Part shown: positions 26,658-37,449 of the stretch, one piece after another
How the letters are laid out: each line of letters begins with the position of its first letter
How positions within the stretch are numbered: the first letter of the stretch is position 1
Origin: Rhizomucor pusillus
Lineage: Eukaryota; Mucoromycota; Mucoromycetes; Mucorales; Lichtheimiaceae
Direction: 5' to 3'
DNA: 64,000 bases
NCBI GenBank assembly: GCA_900175165.2
Contig: FWWN02000653.1
Coordinates: 32,728-96,727 of the forward strand
Position numbers and translations under genes: made by a program
Notes under the pieces: generated by a model
What the model saw: only the letters and a program-made list of their open reading frames with translations
Told to the model about the DNA's origin: nothing
Database searches by the model: none

Positions 26658-26978
26658 TTACGGTTCCTCATCGCTGACCTCATTCCAGCCATCGAGATCT
26701 GGGAGCGACTGAGCATCTTCTTGATCGTCTGTGGAAGCCAAACTGATCTTTGTCTGATCTGCTTGGTTGTACCCATTTGATGTCTCCAGTAGGGTTAGCT
26801 CCATTTCGCGGTGCTCGTTGGAACATCTTAAAACGCCGTCAGCCTTGTAACAAAACCTGTCATCAACACCGATTCCGTTCGCCTTGAGTTGCCTCGTCAC
26901 GGAATGGAGCCTATCCTCACCGGGATGGAACTTTAATCCACGCGTATTGTTCATGACTGCATTTAGCGCAATTCGCAA
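26658..26978 (-). pseudogene. Fragment of a repeated fungal protein (ADGVLR block)
   Basis: A 106-aa frame starts inside a protein: KFHPGEDRLHSVTRQLKANG, YKADGVLRCSNEHREMELTL, LETSNGYNQADQTK, then an acidic end. I recall the ADGxxR ... ElxLLExSxxxxxxDxxK pattern from a large, uncharacterised protein family often found near transposons in Mucorales. It lacks the usual continuation and sits next to the transposon relic, so I read it as a truncated copy. Confidence 0.4.
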
Positions 26979-27439
26979 GGCTGAACAGATTACTATGTCA
27001 TTGAGGAGACGGTCGCCGGGAGGTCCGAGAGACCAACGACCAACATCATATAATACGATGATGGAAGATGCTTTCGTCTTCCATCAACATCGCAAGCTGA
27101 ACGAAAAGGATCTCGCACGAGAATCAAAGAGGCACACAAAGAATTCGTCAGAAGTGCCAAGTTTAGCAGAAAGGTGGACGATATTGTTACCTGAGTAAGA
27201 TATGTGAGGTCTTAGATACATATGTGGCATGATGAATATCTGACAAAGATTGAAACGAAACAATAAAATTAGCAACTTCAATTAACTTGTACGATGGGAA
27301 GGACAAGCTCGACCAGGATTATTTTGTTGAAAAAGATCAGGAAGAGAGGATAAAAAGTTTGGTCGGCAACGTTTTTCGCTTTGCAATTGAAGCTATTAAG
27401 AGAAGCTTGGCAAGCTAGTATGTAGAAAGCGAACAGGCT

Positions 27440-28030
27440 CCCGCAAAAATGCAATTGCAAAACACGAATCGATTATACCACTCCTGCTGCTATCAACTGC
27501 CCGCACCTGGACCCGCACCTCTTGATGTAATACCATCCCGATGGTTACTTTACCCTCATACAGAAGGTAATGCTATGCTCTGCAATCAGACCTTATATCT
27601 ACTGAAGTGTAATGGTAGAAAACAAGCCAGAGTTTGGTGAATTTCCACCAGTCAAGCATGAGAAACCTATCAATGTGTCGCAAAAAATGCAATCATTATT
27701 GTAAAGATTGAAGAACGGTTGAGGATGCTGGAGACGACCAAGCCAGATTTGCTATGATGGCCCGCATAGAAACAGCCATGGGCCATGAAGAGGTATCCTT
27801 GAAAGACCGGCAGCCACCCAGCAAAATTAAGCCCAAGGGCACATGCCACGAGGAACTGGACGTCCTCCCACGGCGAACGAGCTACTTGACAAGCAGATAC
27901 GAGAACAAGAAAAGCTTGATCGAAAGCGTAGACGAGTGACATTTAAAACGATCCGCAAACAGGTCTGGAGAAAATCAGAAAAAGCATCACAAAAGACTCG
28001 CAATTAGAAGAGAATAGACGTCCATTCAAA
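27440..28030 (+). pseudogene. Decayed coding remnant, unrecognised
   Basis: Protein-like segments occur in successive plus-strand frames: ENKPEFGEFPPVKHEKPINV, KIEERLRMLETTKPDLL, MMARIETAMGHEEV, then a basic NELLDKQIREQEKLDRKRRR. They are separated by stops and frame changes without splice sites. The helical and charged composition suggests a coiled-coil protein. I do not recognise the family. Confidence 0.35.
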
Positions 28031-28679
28031 AAGCTACGACTTACTGTTAATACACCATCCCCGTGAGTACTCAAGAGCCTGCGGTCTTTCTAATACATGC
28101 ACTCAATTCTTTTCATTTCTTTCACAGATCCTCGTTGCAGGATTATTACGTGGCCTTGGTTGCTTGCACATGGGAATTTATCAAAAAGGTGCTTAAGTAT
28201 TCTTGTGTCGCAATTATTTACGGCATCTCCCATTATCGAGGGTACCACTGTTTTGGAAACGCGGACTTATACCTCTTCCGTCACATTGCGCACAGACACT
28301 ATCCGGAACACGGAGCATTATCATGCGCCAAAAATAAATGCAGGACCATGATCTAGCCATTCCCTACGTGTTGCGCAAATTACCGTAGATACAAGCGACA
28401 TGGAGTTGAAATCTCGCAAATACAAGCATCACATGCAGAGCGCATTTTTAATTCCACAAAAGATTGGTCGTACATAGCTCACAGAAATGCCGAGCGACCT
28501 GCAGCAAGAGTAACTAGAAATTTCCATGTAGATTAAAACATAGTGAGTTACTAACAAACGTTTTTGTCAATAAAGTGGAAAGGGTGCTTGTTAGGTTTTT
28601 CCAAACTGCTCCAAACTTCTTAATCTTAGCGAAAACCAAGTTTTTATTATTGCAGAACGAGATCAGAATCACAAATAAA

Positions 28680-28815
28680 GGATGTATGCGGCATCTATAG
28701 TTCATGTTCGCATCGTTGGGTCAGACATGTGTACTCGAACTGATCTGGTCACAACTTTACCTGTACGCTTTGTCATGGTAACACGCCTGGATCCCTAAAT
28801 CAGTTTATGCTTTCT
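28680..28815. repeat. Dispersed repeat R3, copy 1
   Basis: Shares with 29,712-29,850 an ordered series of words: ATATAGTT-type start, GACATGTGTACTCG, TCACAACTTTACCTGTA, GTNNTTTGNCANNGTNACNCG, then a CCCTAAATCAGTTTATG-like end. Same orientation, about 1.03 kb apart. Confidence 0.65.
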
Positions 28816-29711
28816 TCGCACATTCGGGAGGACTGTAAAAAAGCTCTCTATCGAATTCTAGGACTTCTCCACATTGTTCTTCAATGCAACTGGCCACGTT
28901 CCCTCCAAGGCTCCCTATGATTGAGTCGTCGGGTAATTACGCAGAGCTAGGTGAAGCAAAAGCGAGAAGGCAAAAACAAGGGCCGCAAAGAACTGGAAAC
29001 TCATGGTTTCTTCTGAAGTATAGTAACTATGAGTACTGTACATCAGATTTCTAAATCGATGAGGCTTTTCGTTTTCGCTCTCTGAAGAGACGATGGTCAA
29101 GGTAAACCAGCTAAAATACGATGATATCTATAAGGATGACTAAGTCTGCAGTTTGAGCACGGGATCGATCCTAGGAGAAGAAAAACGAGATTGATGTAGA
29201 CGCCACCGGCAGCATTTGGGAAAGAAACTAAATTCTAATATTACTATACGTGGCTGCAAGGTCTAATGCAACTTATAGTGTCTATGGTCTTCTTCAAGTT
29301 GGCATGACACGAATCGAAGTTTCTAGGCACTTGCATCGACTTTAGGGAGAAGGCGAATGCGTTCCACACATTGGTTTCTTGGCCCATTCAATGCTATAGT
29401 ATGCCCATTTGCATGTTCTAACTCCAGAAGCACTGCTGTTTGCCACATCTCCCAGTATGCGTTGCACACATAAATGCTTAGAAAGATAGTGTGTCGCTCA
29501 AAATCATAGGAAAATATTAACCTACAATGCGTTCTGAAATCTTAGGAAAATGATTAATGACACATCTTTGCTTTCATTATTATAATTGATTGTAGATCTT
29601 AGCACAAACATTGTATGTCTCCCGCCATCCTGATCCTACCTTCCGTAACTGACTTCAAATGACGGCGAAAATGTACGTAAAGCTTTTTATAGCCAGCAAA
29701 ACTAGTTAAGG

Positions 29712-29850
29712 AATGCATGCAGCATATATAGTTAATGTTTGTGTCAGCTCAGATATGTGCACTCGCGGTAGTAACTGAAGTGTTCACAACTTTACCTGTA
29801 TGTTTTGCCAAAGTGACGCGTCCATTTCCCTGAATTTGTTTATTTTCATT
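29712..29850. repeat. Dispersed repeat R3, copy 2
   Basis: Second copy of the element at 28,680-28,815, with the shared core TTCACAACTTTACCTGTATG. It lies just upstream of the OTU-like relic, so the repeat may be a terminal or promoter part of the element that carried it. Confidence 0.65.
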
Positions 29851-29898
29851 TTATACAGGCAGTCAACCACACACTTCATCTTGCGGTTTTCTTTTTAG

Positions 29899-30631
29899 TC
29901 TTTCGACGCACTTAGTGTCGTAAAGGCAGATGGTAACTGCGGATACTGTGCATTTGCGATCGGCCTCGGGGAACCTGAAGATGCCTGGAGGAACATTCGG
30001 CTTCAGTGTCAGGAACTTGCAAGCCACCCAGAGCATTATACTCGACTTTTTGGTTTACCTGACGATTAAAGAACAGCCAGAAGCTCCTTACAGTGGTATG
30101 ATGGTCCATATGGTGCTGAGCACTGGGTGCCTATGCCACCTTTGGGTTACGTCTTGGCAAATGCGTACAAGCGACCGATTCATTTTTTTCTGCCATGGAA
30201 TCTTATACTTTTCTTCCACGATAACGCTTTCCCGAACAACAATTCTCCAGTATCTTTGTTGCTGGTGAGGCATTCAGCGCATTATGTAAATATTCGCTTA
30301 GCTATTGGTGCGCTGTTTCTCAAATCATCAAGTCCTGGAAAAGACATGCAACTAAGGATAGCCTTGCCTGGGAGCATCGGCTTACGAAGCAAATGGATAC
30401 ATATATTGGAAGCCAATTGATATCCATAGTAACAACACTAATGTTTGTTTCCAGGTCCATATTCGGAGATTATCCAGATTCCAAGTCGTCTACATTGCAC
30501 CCATAGTTAAAGACTACTATGATCGTATTTATGCACCAAACATTCCCAAGCCGCAGTACGAATCCTGGTTGCCAGCTTTGGGCGACCCAGAAACAGACAG
30601 ACGCTACATATTCATCCTAATGTTTGAATAA
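29899..30631 (+). pseudogene. OTU-domain cysteine protease relic
   Basis: After an acceptor-like TTTTCTTTTTAG the frame reads SFDALSVVKADGNCGYCAFA, then IGLGEPEDAWRNIRLQCQEL and HPEHYTRLFGLPDD, followed by an in-frame TAA at 30,067. It then reads on as WYDGPYGAEHWVPMPPLGYV and LANAYKRPIHFFLPW. DGNC(G/F) is the catalytic-cysteine motif of OTU proteases, and HW or HYV further on could be the histidine motif. A second block at 30,455-30,631 (RLSRFQVVYIAPIVKDYYDR to a TAA) looks like a following exon, with a frame conflict in between. OTU domains are often carried by fungal MULE-type transposons, which is the likely origin. One clear stop makes it a pseudogene unless the stop is a sequencing error. 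Confidence 0.6.
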
Positions 30632-31793
30632 GTAGTCAGTGTGATAGTTAACTATAATTATAAATCATAGACTGCCATATTTTCAGCTGTCTAGCAATAC
30701 CCGATATGTCTTCTTCGAATCTAAAGATCCATTCTTTCGGGAAGGTCATCTCTAATAAAGAGAATGGCAACTTCAGGCACTGATATTAATATGCATGGAT
30801 CAATCGGCTGGAAAGTGATAATCCATAAAAATGTACAAGCTACTGTCGGTTGCTAGGCTTCCATTCAACTTCAATGTGACGAAAGTTGCTTACACTGCCA
30901 TTCCATGAAATGATTTGATAGGTACCGTAGCAGCAGATAGTCCTTATTGTCTGTATCTCGGTAGAACGATCAAGATGAAACGATGAAAGCAAGGATGTAA
31001 ATGCACTGGGTCTACATCTAACAAATCATTCATTATAATCCAGGACATTGGACCATACTATGCCTTCGATATTTCTTTGATTGCATCAGTAAATATTTCT
31101 CTCCGTGGAAGAGCCTTTTCTGTCTTGAAGATTTGGCTACCATCATGGAAAATATATGTTACACAAATAGAATTCATGCAGGTTTATGCCTGTAGATCAC
31201 TGTCACCCGTCGGTCCGGATGAGGCCTGATCTAAACCGAGGTCCCTGATAGGACGCAGATAAACTCATCCATATGTAGTATATCTATCCGACTTTTACCA
31301 ATGCAGAAATCACAATTTTCAATCAGGCTGAATACCCGTCATTCGAGCAACTCAGGAAACAAACTCGCTTGCAAATTATACTTGCTGTCTGCATAGATGC
31401 CTCTATAATCTCACGATTTTGCCTTAGCCCCGGGAAGTATGTCATTAAAGCGTTGCAATGCCATCAATGTATGCCAAATTATGACTCTGCGAGATCCAAT
31501 TTACTGTATTAAACTGTCTCAGGAACAATTATTGTGAATCGTATACAGCAAATTCTCCTCTTTGTATTTGGATATTGCAAAATCTATTTGATCTATATCC
31601 ATTGGAATTTTTGTTACTGGACATGTCCGCAGTTCATATGCATTTAGCTGGAGACTTGGAGCTAAGATTATTACAACAGTGTCCGAATTCTTTGGAATTT
31701 TTGCTATGTATTGCGTAGGATAGTTTGTCTAATGAATAGACAGAATGGTTACCTACGGAAACTCGGGATAATCTGCATAAAGCGAGAGAATGC
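30632..31793. other. Intergenic; no gene recognised
   Basis: AT-rich with no open frame of note and no repeat match that I could find. A short GC-richer patch at about 31,200-31,260 (GTCGGTCCGGATGAGGCC) stands out in composition but has no assignable structure. Confidence 0.35.
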
Positions 31794-31800
31794 TATATAA
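31794..31800 (+). promoter_or_regulatory. TATA box of the small secreted peptide gene
   Basis: TATATAA followed by GAGCGAG, 68 bp upstream of the ATG at 31,868. The spacing leaves a leader of roughly 35-40 nt, normal for a TATA promoter. Confidence 0.55.
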
Positions 31801-31867
31801 GAGCGAGAAAAGACATGTACAGTAGCTTCATCATCAATATCGACGTCAGGAAATAAGTTAAATCAAA

Positions 31868-32183
31868 ATGCGCTTCACCCAAATTGCCATCATTTTCGCT
31901 GGATTCTTGTTCTGCGCGAACGTGCAAGCAAGCAAAAAGCGTAAGGGCGTAAATGCAATAGTCTAACTTGGTGACACCTACATATTTTTATTTTATTAGA
32001 CAAGGATTTTGAAAACGATCTTAAATATGTCGCTGGTAAAGGAACTGGTTAAAACTTTTGCAAACGCTTTGTACTGATTATAGAAACCTCTCCGCAGAAC
32101 ATTTGGGCCTCGATAGAACTCTGAAGGACCTTACCAAGGACCTCCCTGACTTGAGTCGTGGATTGACTTTGGGAAGACACTAA
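31868..32183 (+). CDS. Small secreted peptide, 64 aa
   Basis: Three exons, 31868-31940, 32000-32035 and 32098-32183, sum to 65 codons with matching phases (1, 1). The N-terminus MRFTQIAIIFAGFLFCANVQ is a strong signal peptide (hydrophobic core, then small residues before ASKKR). KKR may be a Kex2-like processing site. The mature part is a short, charged, helix-prone peptide with a repeated-looking pattern (LGLDRTLKDLTKDLPDLSRG) and no cysteines. The TATA box, clean GT-AG introns and ORF-preserving splicing support a real gene too small for simple ORF calling. I do not recognise the family. It lies at the edge of the repeat-rich region, a typical place for fast-evolving secreted peptides or effectors; that role is only inference. 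Confidence 0.6.
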
Positions 32184-33052
32184 AGGTTGATTCCTCGAGC
32201 ACCTGCAGCTTTGCAACCCATTCTTATTAATTAATAATGTCTCCCCACCCTTATTCATTACCTTCACTTATAAACCATTTCTTTTGATAAATGCATAGTG
32301 AACACTACTTTTGAGCTAATCACAAAATTTTCGATGTATATGCAGCATGCAACGTCGAGCTTTTACAGACGATACTGATGGGCTCTTGAGAATATTAAGC
32401 ATTTGAAAGCACTTCGTTGCATTTGAAGCAGCAAAAGCACTGGTGCGGTTAATTAGAACAGCCGAATATCCGACGATGCTCGCAGCATCGCATGACCAAA
32501 ACGAAAGAACACTATTGATAAACATAGCTTCGAACATTGTTTCTTGGGCAGTCGCATCCAACATGTTGATGGATGACGGCCGCTTCCTATTTAGAACTAA
32601 TTCCTATTTTTTTACTCCTTCTTGTCGTTGCACAAGACCCGGAAACCAGGCAACACCTTACTGAGCGTGGGATCCTTCACGCAAAAGCTAGCATTTTATA
32701 CCCACATATTGGTTGCGTGTTCTGAACGAACGAGCGACCGGAAAGTGAAGTTCACTGTTAAAACGAATGTCTATAAATAATTTTGGATCTGTATACGCTA
32801 TAAGTCACAGGAATGCCTACATCAAATTAGGTATTTGATAGGTCTTAATGCCTATAATCGGCAAGTGCCAGCGTCATTGTGGTCACTTCCACAAAATAAG
32901 CAAAAAAGAGAGCAAACAGGTTACACATGGGGAGAGCAAAAAGAAGAAAAAAAAGATCCACCAGCTTTTCTTTCGTGAGAGTTGCTGCTTCTCTCCTTTA
33001 CCCTTTTCTTTTTTTTTTGACAAACCTGCTGGATTGAGCAAGATAGAAGCCT
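32184..33052. other. Intergenic; leader of chitin synthase gene
   Basis: No gene recognised. Purine- then pyrimidine-rich tracts at 32,880-33,020 (including a T-run near 33,010) directly precede the chitin synthase start and probably form its core promoter or leader. Confidence 0.4.
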
Positions 33053-36000
33053 ATGGCTAGTCCGCATAGGTTCAGTGGCTACAGCCCATCATCCCCTCAA
33101 GCACGAATATCGTCGGATCACGCAAGGCCACAGTATCGTGCCACTCCACACCATTCTCGTGAATTACGCCCGACAAGATATCCAACTTCTAACGGACCGG
33201 CCCCTCCTCCTCACACAGCAGCAGCCTCCAGGCATAGACAGCACCACCCTTCTCCACCAGCATACAGACCGCAGCGCAGTACTACCCATGAACAACAACA
33301 ACCACCAATACCACGACAATCCCGAGATGGCTACCCGAATCACCAATCTCAACAGCAGCAGCAGCAGCAATATAGAACATCAAGCAGTCGGCTAGCTCAG
33401 GCACCTGTAGATAGCAGTAGTGGTCTGCGTAACCGTGGTTTGGGCAATAGACCGCCGGCAGCAGCATCTTATTACGCCGCTCACAGAAATGCAAGCCTGT
33501 CTCGATCACGTTCACTTTCCCGCCCAGAGAGGTACCGACCCCGCCCTGGCATGCTTCGAGGTGCCGTCCCGTCGCCACCACAACCTCCCGCACACCAACA
33601 ACCTGGAGCAACAACTCTGATCGACCAACGATATCGGCATCACCCTCCACGCGTCGTCAGTGTGCCAGAGCAGCCAATGTCAAATAGACTTCAGATGCAG
33701 CTCCAGCAGCAAAAAATCCAACAGCAGAGAGAAGCCGGATTATCCACTGCACCGCGCCCGCAGCGTAAACCGTCAAAGAAAGAAAAACAGGCGAAGGAAG
33801 AAGACGACGCTGACGCGCGCACCACTTGGTGGGCATGGATTGCATTCGCTATGACTTGCTGCATACCAGGATGGTGTCTCCGCGTATGCTGCAGGAAACA
33901 AAATGCGTTGACTCGCCAAGCATGGCGTGAAAAGGTATATAAATCTGCAGCTCTATGTATAACCTTTGGGATTTCTAAAGTAACTAAATTGGGTAACTTT
34001 TTTTGTTGCTATTCCCAGATCGCCCTGGTGCTATTAATTCTGCTACTTTGCCTGGCGCTTGTCTACATCACTTATGGTCTCATACGCACGTTGTGTCCTG
34101 AGCAGAGCGTCACATACCCGTATTCTGTGATCACGGATGGAAACAGAGTGCCAATGTATCGCAAAGACGTCCGTGTCTTTGGACGTGTATACCCCTTGGA
34201 AAAGATGCAGGAATTCTTTGCAACCAAAGGACTCAACTTGACTACTGCTTTCGAAAACATGGAGCTTGGTCCGGTGTTTGACGGTGACTTGAAAGGTGCA
34301 TGCAATGCTTTCGGCACCAATGCAGCTCTAGGATCATGTAGTGTCGATAGTCTTTACGGTATGCATACAAAGCTCATTAGCGGCTCTGCAGAGGCATCTC
34401 TGACAAAACAACGCTTATTAGGCGGAACAATTACTGGTCCTAACGGAGGATGCTTGTCTCTAAGGGATTTGAACAACTACATGCGACCGCAAGGCACGCT
34501 CAATTTTGAGTGGGCAGACATGGACCCGCAATATGTCCAGCATGCTGGAGAACTGACACTTCTAGGGAATACAGGTAGGGTGAAGATATGTTTTGAAACA
34601 GAATAATTTTCTCATGTATTAAGGGTATTAAAAGTGATCAACATGACGACCTATTTCCGCAACGGTACCTCCGTTTTCGGCAGCACCGTCGACAAGGTCC
34701 TACAGGACAATGTCGGCAAGGACATATCCTATGTGCTTTTGTATACTCCGGAAGGCAAAGACGCTGCAGGCTGTTTGCTTGCTCGATACAGCTCTGGTAT
34801 TATTGAAAGCGAAGCTGGAGGATGCATTGCTGCACAAATTATAATGAATATCATGCTCGCAGTGATCGTAGCTATGATTGTGGTGCGATACTCGATGGCC
34901 TTAACATTCCAGTGGTTTATTGCCGGCCGTCTCGTAAAACCTGGAGGACGTTCAAACTGGCTCGCTTGGCGATCTATCAAAGGAGGAAACGACGATCCTG
35001 CAAACCATATACCTGGTCCTTACAACTACTACGCATCAACCAATGCAGCTAGCAGCTCCTCAAGCTCCATTCACTCCAGCTCGTCTACTCGCGCAACACC
35101 AAGGAGCGACCAGCGTCTTTCCGTTGCGTCAGACAAGGCAATTACAACAGACATTGTAAACACTGAGCTGTACACCGTTATGCTCGTCACTTGTTACTCT
35201 GAAGGTCAAGAAGGTCTGCAGACGACTATGGATAGCTTGGCAAAGACTACTTATTCACGCAAGCATAAGGTGAAGAACCGAGAGAGAACAGTGTATCAGC
35301 TTCCTTTTACTTACCTGATCTGATTTCGTAGCTATTCTTTATCGTCGCCGATGGTATGATTACAGGTGCAGGCGAAAAGCGGCCTACTCCAGACATTGTC
35401 GTCGATATGATGGATCTTGACCCTACTATGCGCGATCCGACACCTGCTTACTATGTAGCCATTGCCGATGGTGAGAAGCAGTTGAATATGGCCAAAGTGG
35501 TAAGACCATGTGCGATATATGTATACTACGATGTAAAATTTTAATACCAAGATAATATAGTATGCTGGACATTACAGAGGTGTCCCTTGCATAACTATTG
35601 TGAAATGCGGCACAGAGGAAGAGGCTAACAAGCCTAAGGCCGGCAATCGTGGTAAACGCGACTCACAGGTACAATGTTTTGGAAAATAAACTCTAACATT
35701 TTCAAGTTACTGATCACGTTATTGGTAGCTCATTGTCATGCAATTCTTCCAACGGGTGCTGTTCAACGATCGTTTGACAGAGCTTGATTATGAAATATTT
35801 TGGAAAATGACCTGGCTGATGAAAGGAGTAACTCCAGATAAATTTGAGCTTATTTTGATGGTAAGTTGTCCATACTTTACTGGTAACACGTACGAAATAC
35901 TGATTAAGAGCACTGTAGGTTGATGCTGACACCAAAGTGCTACCAGATGCACTCACATACATGGTCGCAGCTATGGCTAATGATATCACTATTATGGGTC

Positions 36001-37146
36001 TATGTGGTGAAACCCGCATTGCTAACAAGCGTGCTTCATGTAATACGCTCTTATATCCTAAAAGTCAAATGCAATCTTACTTAACTTTACGTTCTAGGGG
36101 TCACCGCTATCCAAGTCTTTGAATATTATATCTCGCACAACTATGCCAAAGCGTTCGAATCGCTTTTCGGTATTGTGACATGCCTTCCGGGGTGTTTCAG
36201 CATGTACCGCATCAAAGCACCCAAAAACGGCGCGTGGGTCCCCATCCTCGCAAATCCAGACATCATTCTAGAATATAACCAGAATGTTGTGACCACACTG
36301 CATGCCAAAAACCTGCTGTTGCTTGGCGAAGATCGTTTTCTGTCGACATTGATGCTGCGCACGTTCCCTCGTCGTCAAATGATGTTTGTACCGCAAGCCC
36401 GCTGTAAAACCGTGGTTCCAGATCAGTTCAAAGTGCTGCTTTCGCAGCGACGACGCTGGATCAATTCGACCGTCCACAACCTGATGGAACTCGTGCTTGT
36501 ATCAGATCTTTGCGGTATTGCTTGCCTCTCTATGCAGTTTTCAGTCTTTGTGGATTTGATCGGCACTCTTGTGCTTCCTGCCGCTATTTGTCTTACAATC
36601 TACTTGATTGTCAGCACAGCTGTATCCAGCAACCCACAATGGCAATCTCTGGCACTGTTGGTAGCTATCCTCGGTCTACCTGCTGTACTTATAGGCATTA
36701 CGACATTCAAGATTGTGTATATAATGTGGATGCTTGGTAAGAGGCCTGTTAATACCAAAATTGTTCCCATTCTCTACATCTCACATATTATACGCACAGT
36801 ATACATCATCGCTTTACCTATCTGGAACTTTATCTTGCCTGTGTACGCATACTGGCATTTTGATGACTTTTCTTGGGGCGCAACTCGAAAAGTTGATGGA
36901 GAAAAGAAGGATAAACACGATATGGACCCGGAGGGTAAATTCGACTCATCACGCTTGGTCATGAAGAAATGGGAGGACTGGGAAGCCGAGCGAACTGGCC
37001 AACGTTTGCAACCAAGGCATATGCCGACTTTGCGTACTCCCATGGATCCTCCCAGCATTTCCTACGGCAACTCTCCTCCCCGATCTGTGACCCCGTTGTT
37101 TAGCAACCGTCAAATGTTTGCTCCACCAACTCACTCCAATGTTTAA
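33053..37146 (+). CDS. Chitin synthase, class IV (Chs3-type)
   Basis: Eight exons fit in phase: 33053-33934, 34019-34574, 34635-35269, 35332-35499, 35561-35668, 35729-35860, 35919-36039 and 36098-37146, giving 1,216 aa. A Pro/Gln/Arg-rich disordered N-terminus of about 250 aa precedes two membrane segments (the second [20 protein letters not shown]), an extracytoplasmic cytochrome-b5-like region and another membrane segment ([20 protein letters not shown]). The GT2 catalytic domain follows. It has VDADTKV (metal and UDP-GlcNAc binding), the acceptor loop [14 protein letters not shown], and [13 protein letters not shown] for processivity. C-terminal membrane segments follow. It polymerises UDP-GlcNAc into chitin at the plasma membrane. 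The first intron (33,935-34,018) is 84 bp and stop-free, so the unspliced frame stays open; the family sequence WREK-IALV supports removal. Confidence 0.92.
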
Positions 37147-37449
37147 AAAAGAGCCTTTCTACTTTTAAGTATTATTGTATGTATAGCAATAGGATAGTAA
37201 TACATTCTTGGTTTTAGTGTCTGAGATCACGTCAGGAACGTATGGACAGAAAATGAATTCTTTTTCTTTTACGAGATAGTTGTATACAAAGCTTTTTACA
37301 TAACGACATTCCTCTCAATAATGTACAAGTAAGTTCTGTCGTATAACCGTATAGGCATCTGATGCGATGTTCGCACTTGGTTGAAGGCACAGAGCTGAAT
37401 CGTAAACGTATACAGCAACGAAAGCCCAATTCTATACAGAATCAGTACA
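37147..37449. other. Convergent 3' spacer
   Basis: Lies between the ends of the chitin synthase and tRNA isopentenyltransferase genes. No gene or strong structure seen. Confidence 0.4.

Noticed and set aside
31200..31260. GC-richer patch with CGGATGAGGCC, checked as a possible hammerhead ribozyme
   Set aside because: The conserved CUGAUGA and GAAA core elements are not present in the right arrangement.
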